From: Campylobacterota bacterium
Lineage (GTDB): Bacteria > Campylobacterota > Campylobacteria > Campylobacterales > Sulfurovaceae
Assembly: GCA_011330645.1 (NCBI GenBank)
Contig: DRQB01000028.1
Coordinates: 1 to 7,189 of the forward strand
Length of the DNA stretch: 7,189 nt
Reading direction: 5' to 3'
The notes beneath the pieces were generated by a model. That model was given only the letters and a program-made list of their open reading frames with translations. It did no database searches and was not told the DNA's origin. The position numbers were made by a program, and so were the translations under genes. This document shows, one piece after another, positions 6,148-7,189 of this stretch. How positions within the stretch are numbered: position 1 is the first letter of the stretch; each line of letters begins with the position of its first letter.

Positions 6148-6432
6148 TTATTTACCTGCTGCAACAGCGTCTTTAAGTGTTTTACCCATTTTAAATTTAG
6201 GTGCAGTGTGTGCTGCTTTTGTATATGTTTTGTCTGTTCCTGGTACTTTACCAGACTTTTCTGCTACATCTACTGTTGAGAATGTTCCAAAACCTACAAG
6301 TGATACTGTTTCTTTGTTTACAAGTGCTTCTGTCACTGATGCAATAAATGCTTTTACTGCTCTTTCTGCTGCTGCTTTACTTTCAAACTCACCATTTTTT
6401 TGTACTAATTCTACGAAATCTGACTTTGTCAT
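6148..6432 (-). CDS. hup: DNA-binding protein HU
   Basis: HU is a small dimeric nucleoid protein that bends and compacts DNA and assists replication, repair and transcription. The 94-residue product has the family layout: N-terminal helices beginning MTKSDFVELV, the central GFGTF motif (47-51), the DNA-embracing beta-arm with proline P64, and the C-terminal APKFKMGKTLKDAV (77-90), equivalent to the usual 'PxFKxGKxLKDAV'. The arm tip reads GKVPGTDK instead of the common GRNPxTG, so the arginine-asparagine pair before the intercalating proline is replaced, as in other Campylobacterota HU proteins I recall. The start has SD AAGGA (6439-6443) six bases upstream. A near-consensus sigma-70 promoter precedes it and a hairpin terminator follows, so it is transcribed alone and probably at a high level. 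Confidence 0.95.
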   Translation of the reverse strand: MTKSDFVELVQKNGEFESKAAAERAVKAFIASVTEALVNKETVSLVGFGTFSTVDVAEKSGKVPGTDKTYTKAAHTAPKFKMGKTLKDAVAAGK

Positions 6433-6461
6433 TCTTCTTCCTTTTTGTTTTAGATGCAGTT

Positions 6462-6489
6462 ATTATAGCACAAGATACTCTTAAGTCAA
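6462..6489 (-). promoter_or_regulatory. Near-consensus sigma-70 promoter of hup
   Basis: On the minus strand, TTGACT (-35, 6484-6489) and TATAAT (-10, 6462-6467) are separated by 16 bases, and the -10 is preceded by TGC, giving an extended -10 (TGCTATAAT). The start would be near 6455, with a leader of about 23 bases. It is the strongest promoter in the window, which suits an abundant nucleoid protein. A second TTGACC lies at 6498-6503. Confidence 0.8.
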
Positions 6490-6514
6490 GCTAAATAGGT
6501 CAATTAAAGCCCCA

Positions 6515-6539
6515 TTTTATACTTTTTTCTATATTTTTT
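6515..6539. promoter_or_regulatory. Phased A/T tracts upstream of the hup promoter
   Basis: Runs of T on the plus strand at 6515-6518, 6523-6528 and 6534-6539 (A-tracts on the transcribed side) lie 26-50 bases upstream of the -35. The two T6 runs are 11 bases apart, about one helical turn. Such tracts can bend DNA or act as an UP element. The rest of 6540-6614 is AT-rich and holds no gene that I can support. Confidence 0.35.
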
Positions 6540-6614
6540 ATTATTATAATATTACTATATAAATAGAATTTAAGATGTTGTAGGAGTTAATTAAATTTTA
6601 ATGATATGAGAGAA

Positions 6615-6699
6615 TGGTGCGTCAGAGAGGATTTGAACCTCCACACCCGTAGGGCACTACCCCCTCAAGGTAGCGTGTCTACCGTTCCACCACTGACGC
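6615..6699 (-). tRNA. tRNA-Leu(GAG)
   Basis: Class II tRNA of 85 bases including an encoded CCA (6615-6617). The acceptor stem is GCGTCAG paired with CTGACGC, with discriminator A. The anticodon stem CTACC/GGTAG closes the loop TTGAGGG, giving anticodon GAG at 6664-6666, which reads CUC and CUU leucine codons. A long variable arm (GCCCTACGGGT) and the T arm with TTCAAAT confirm a leucine tRNA. It lies between atpE and hup on the same strand. No clear GC-rich terminator follows the CCA; only an AT-only palindrome occurs at 6590-6602. Confidence 0.96.
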
Positions 6700-6701
6700 A
6701 C

Positions 6702-6710
6702 TGTGGATAA
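6702..6710 (-). promoter_or_regulatory. Exact DnaA-box 9-mer beside tRNA-Leu
   Basis: The minus strand reads TTATCCACA, identical to the canonical strong DnaA box. It lies three bases upstream of the tRNA 5' end and overlaps the probable -10. It is a single copy here, so this is not an origin. It may be chance or a regulatory or titration site. Confidence 0.35.
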
Positions 6711-6735
6711 TAGTTAAAGTACTATCAAACTTTAA
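6707..6735 (-). promoter_or_regulatory. Possible tRNA-Leu promoter
   Basis: On the minus strand, TATTAT (6707-6712) could serve as the -10, with a weak TTAAAG (6730-6735) 17 bases upstream. The start would fall at or next to the mature tRNA 5' end, unusually close. The atpE terminator upstream suggests the tRNA has its own promoter. Confidence 0.35.
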
Positions 6736-6748
6736 AACTGAGGGTAAC

Positions 6749-6785
6749 AAAAAGTTGTGACGGGATTATATCCCTCACAACCTTT
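6749..6785 (-). terminator. Rho-independent terminator of atpE
   Basis: On the minus strand the hairpin is GTTGTGA + GGGAT, loop ATA, ATCCC + TCACAAC (6754-6781), a 12-bp stem with one bulged G (6761), followed directly by TTTTT (6749-6753). It begins about 20 bases after the atpE stop. A-rich flanks on the other side (CTTTT on the plus strand) give it some bidirectional character. Confidence 0.9.
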
Positions 6786-6800
6786 TAGACTCTTTAAAAC

Positions 6801-7109
6801 TTATCCAATAAATGGGTTAGCGTAAAGAGCAATAAGAGCAATTACCAATGTATAGATAACTTGCGCTTCGATCATTGCAAGAGCAATGAACATTGTAGTC
6901 ATTAGTTTACCACCAAGACCTGGGTTTCTAGCTGTACCAGCGATTGTTGCAGCAGCAGTGTGACCCATACCGATAGCTCCACCAAGAGCAGCAAGACCAA
7001 GACCAACACCAGCAGCAACCACTGAGTAAGCTTTAATCATAGATTCGCCGTCTTCACCAGCGAAAGCAACAGCACCAAGTGCTAAGAAAAGTAAGAAAAA
7101 CTTTTTCAT
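6801..7109 (-). CDS. atpE: F0F1 ATP synthase subunit c
   Basis: Membrane-embedded c subunit that forms the rotating ring of the F0 motor and carries protons to drive ATP synthesis. The 102-residue product has two transmembrane hairpin helices: helix 1 with the glycine-rich stretch around residues 34-49 (GVGLGLAALGGAIGMG), the polar loop RNPGLGG (61-67), and helix 2 with the ion-carrying glutamate E81 (MIEAQVIY). The glutamate is followed by AQ, not the S/T typical of sodium-binding rings, so proton coupling is likely. An N-terminal hydrophobic segment ending AVAFAGED (about 1-20) looks like a signal peptide; Campylobacter subunit c has a similar extension, against about 80 residues in many bacteria. 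The SD AAGGA (7116-7120) is six bases upstream. The gene stands apart from other atp genes, as is usual in this phylum. Confidence 0.96.
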   Translation of the reverse strand: MKKFFLLFLALGAVAFAGEDGESMIKAYSVVAAGVGLGLAALGGAIGMGHTAAATIAGTARNPGLGGKLMTTMFIALAMIEAQVIYTLVIALIALYANPFIG

Positions 7110-7130
7110 AAAAAATCCTTAAAATATATT

Positions 7131-7136
7131 GTTTAT
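7131..7136 (-). promoter_or_regulatory. Possible -10 element for atpE
   Basis: TATAAA on the minus strand (7131-7136) lies about 22 bases before the atpE ATG, with no convincing -35 upstream. The remaining bases to the window end (7137-7189) are less AT-rich and may be the 3' end of another gene cut by the edge. Confidence 0.3.
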
Positions 7137-7189
7137 AGTCCCAAGAATTACTTCATAAGACTTCGCTTTGAATCCGTTCGGCTTGCGTA

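Noticed and set aside
6134..6484. 116-codon plus-strand frame antisense to hup
   Set aside because: It lies fully over a strong HU gene and its promoter, has no family resemblance, and is a composition shadow.
6590..6602. AT-only palindrome downstream of tRNA-Leu
   Set aside because: A six-base A/T stem is too weak to call a terminator and is expected by chance in this AT-rich spacer.
1..7189. CRISPR array, insertion sequence, integrase or toxin-antitoxin system
   Set aside because: No regularly spaced repeats, transposase or integrase motifs, or small overlapping toxin-antitoxin pair could be found on either strand.

Overview
The window looks like chromosomal DNA of a free-living Campylobacterota (Epsilonproteobacteria), most likely a Sulfurovum/Sulfurimonas-type chemolithotroph. 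The reasons are the AT-rich composition, a RecR with the shortened Toprim region typical of Helicobacter and relatives, an HU with a diverged arm tip, and a stand-alone atpE whose product carries a signal-like N-terminus, as in Campylobacter. This assignment rests on protein features recognised by eye, not on a database search.

Left part (1-2386, plus strand): the 3' portion of a DUF1800 gene, cut by the window edge, is followed one base later by a complete DUF1501 gene whose product has a Tat signal peptide. The pair forms an exported, functionally uncharacterised two-gene unit. Convergent to it on the minus strand (2389-3251) are recR and a small Dabb-family gene, joined by a TAATG stop/start overlap. 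A divergent promoter region (about 3270-3310) separates them from dnaJ (plus strand, ATG at 3379), which ends at a clear hairpin terminator.

Middle part (4571-6020): a 187-base gap holds a probable promoter flanked by two Fur-box-like palindromes. It precedes a ferritin-like (Dps-like/bacterioferritin-type) gene with a di-iron ligand set and two cysteines, which suggests iron-regulated iron storage or peroxide defence. Convergent to it, with one base between the stops, is a gene I recognise as DUF5718-like. Its sequence carries the spaced acidic and lysine residues of the fumarylacetoacetate hydrolase (FAH) fold.

Right part (6021-7189, minus strand): reading from the right, there is atpE (F0 subunit c) with a strong hairpin terminator, a class II tRNA-Leu(GAG) with encoded CCA, and hup (HU) with a near-consensus sigma-70 promoter and its own terminator. 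An exact DnaA-box 9-mer overlaps the likely tRNA promoter. The genes are mainly housekeeping (recombination, chaperone, nucleoid, tRNA, ATP synthesis). No CRISPR array, insertion sequence, prophage or obvious defence system is visible. The least explained parts are the DUF1800/DUF1501 pair, the FAH-like protein, and the regulatory layout around the ferritin-like gene.
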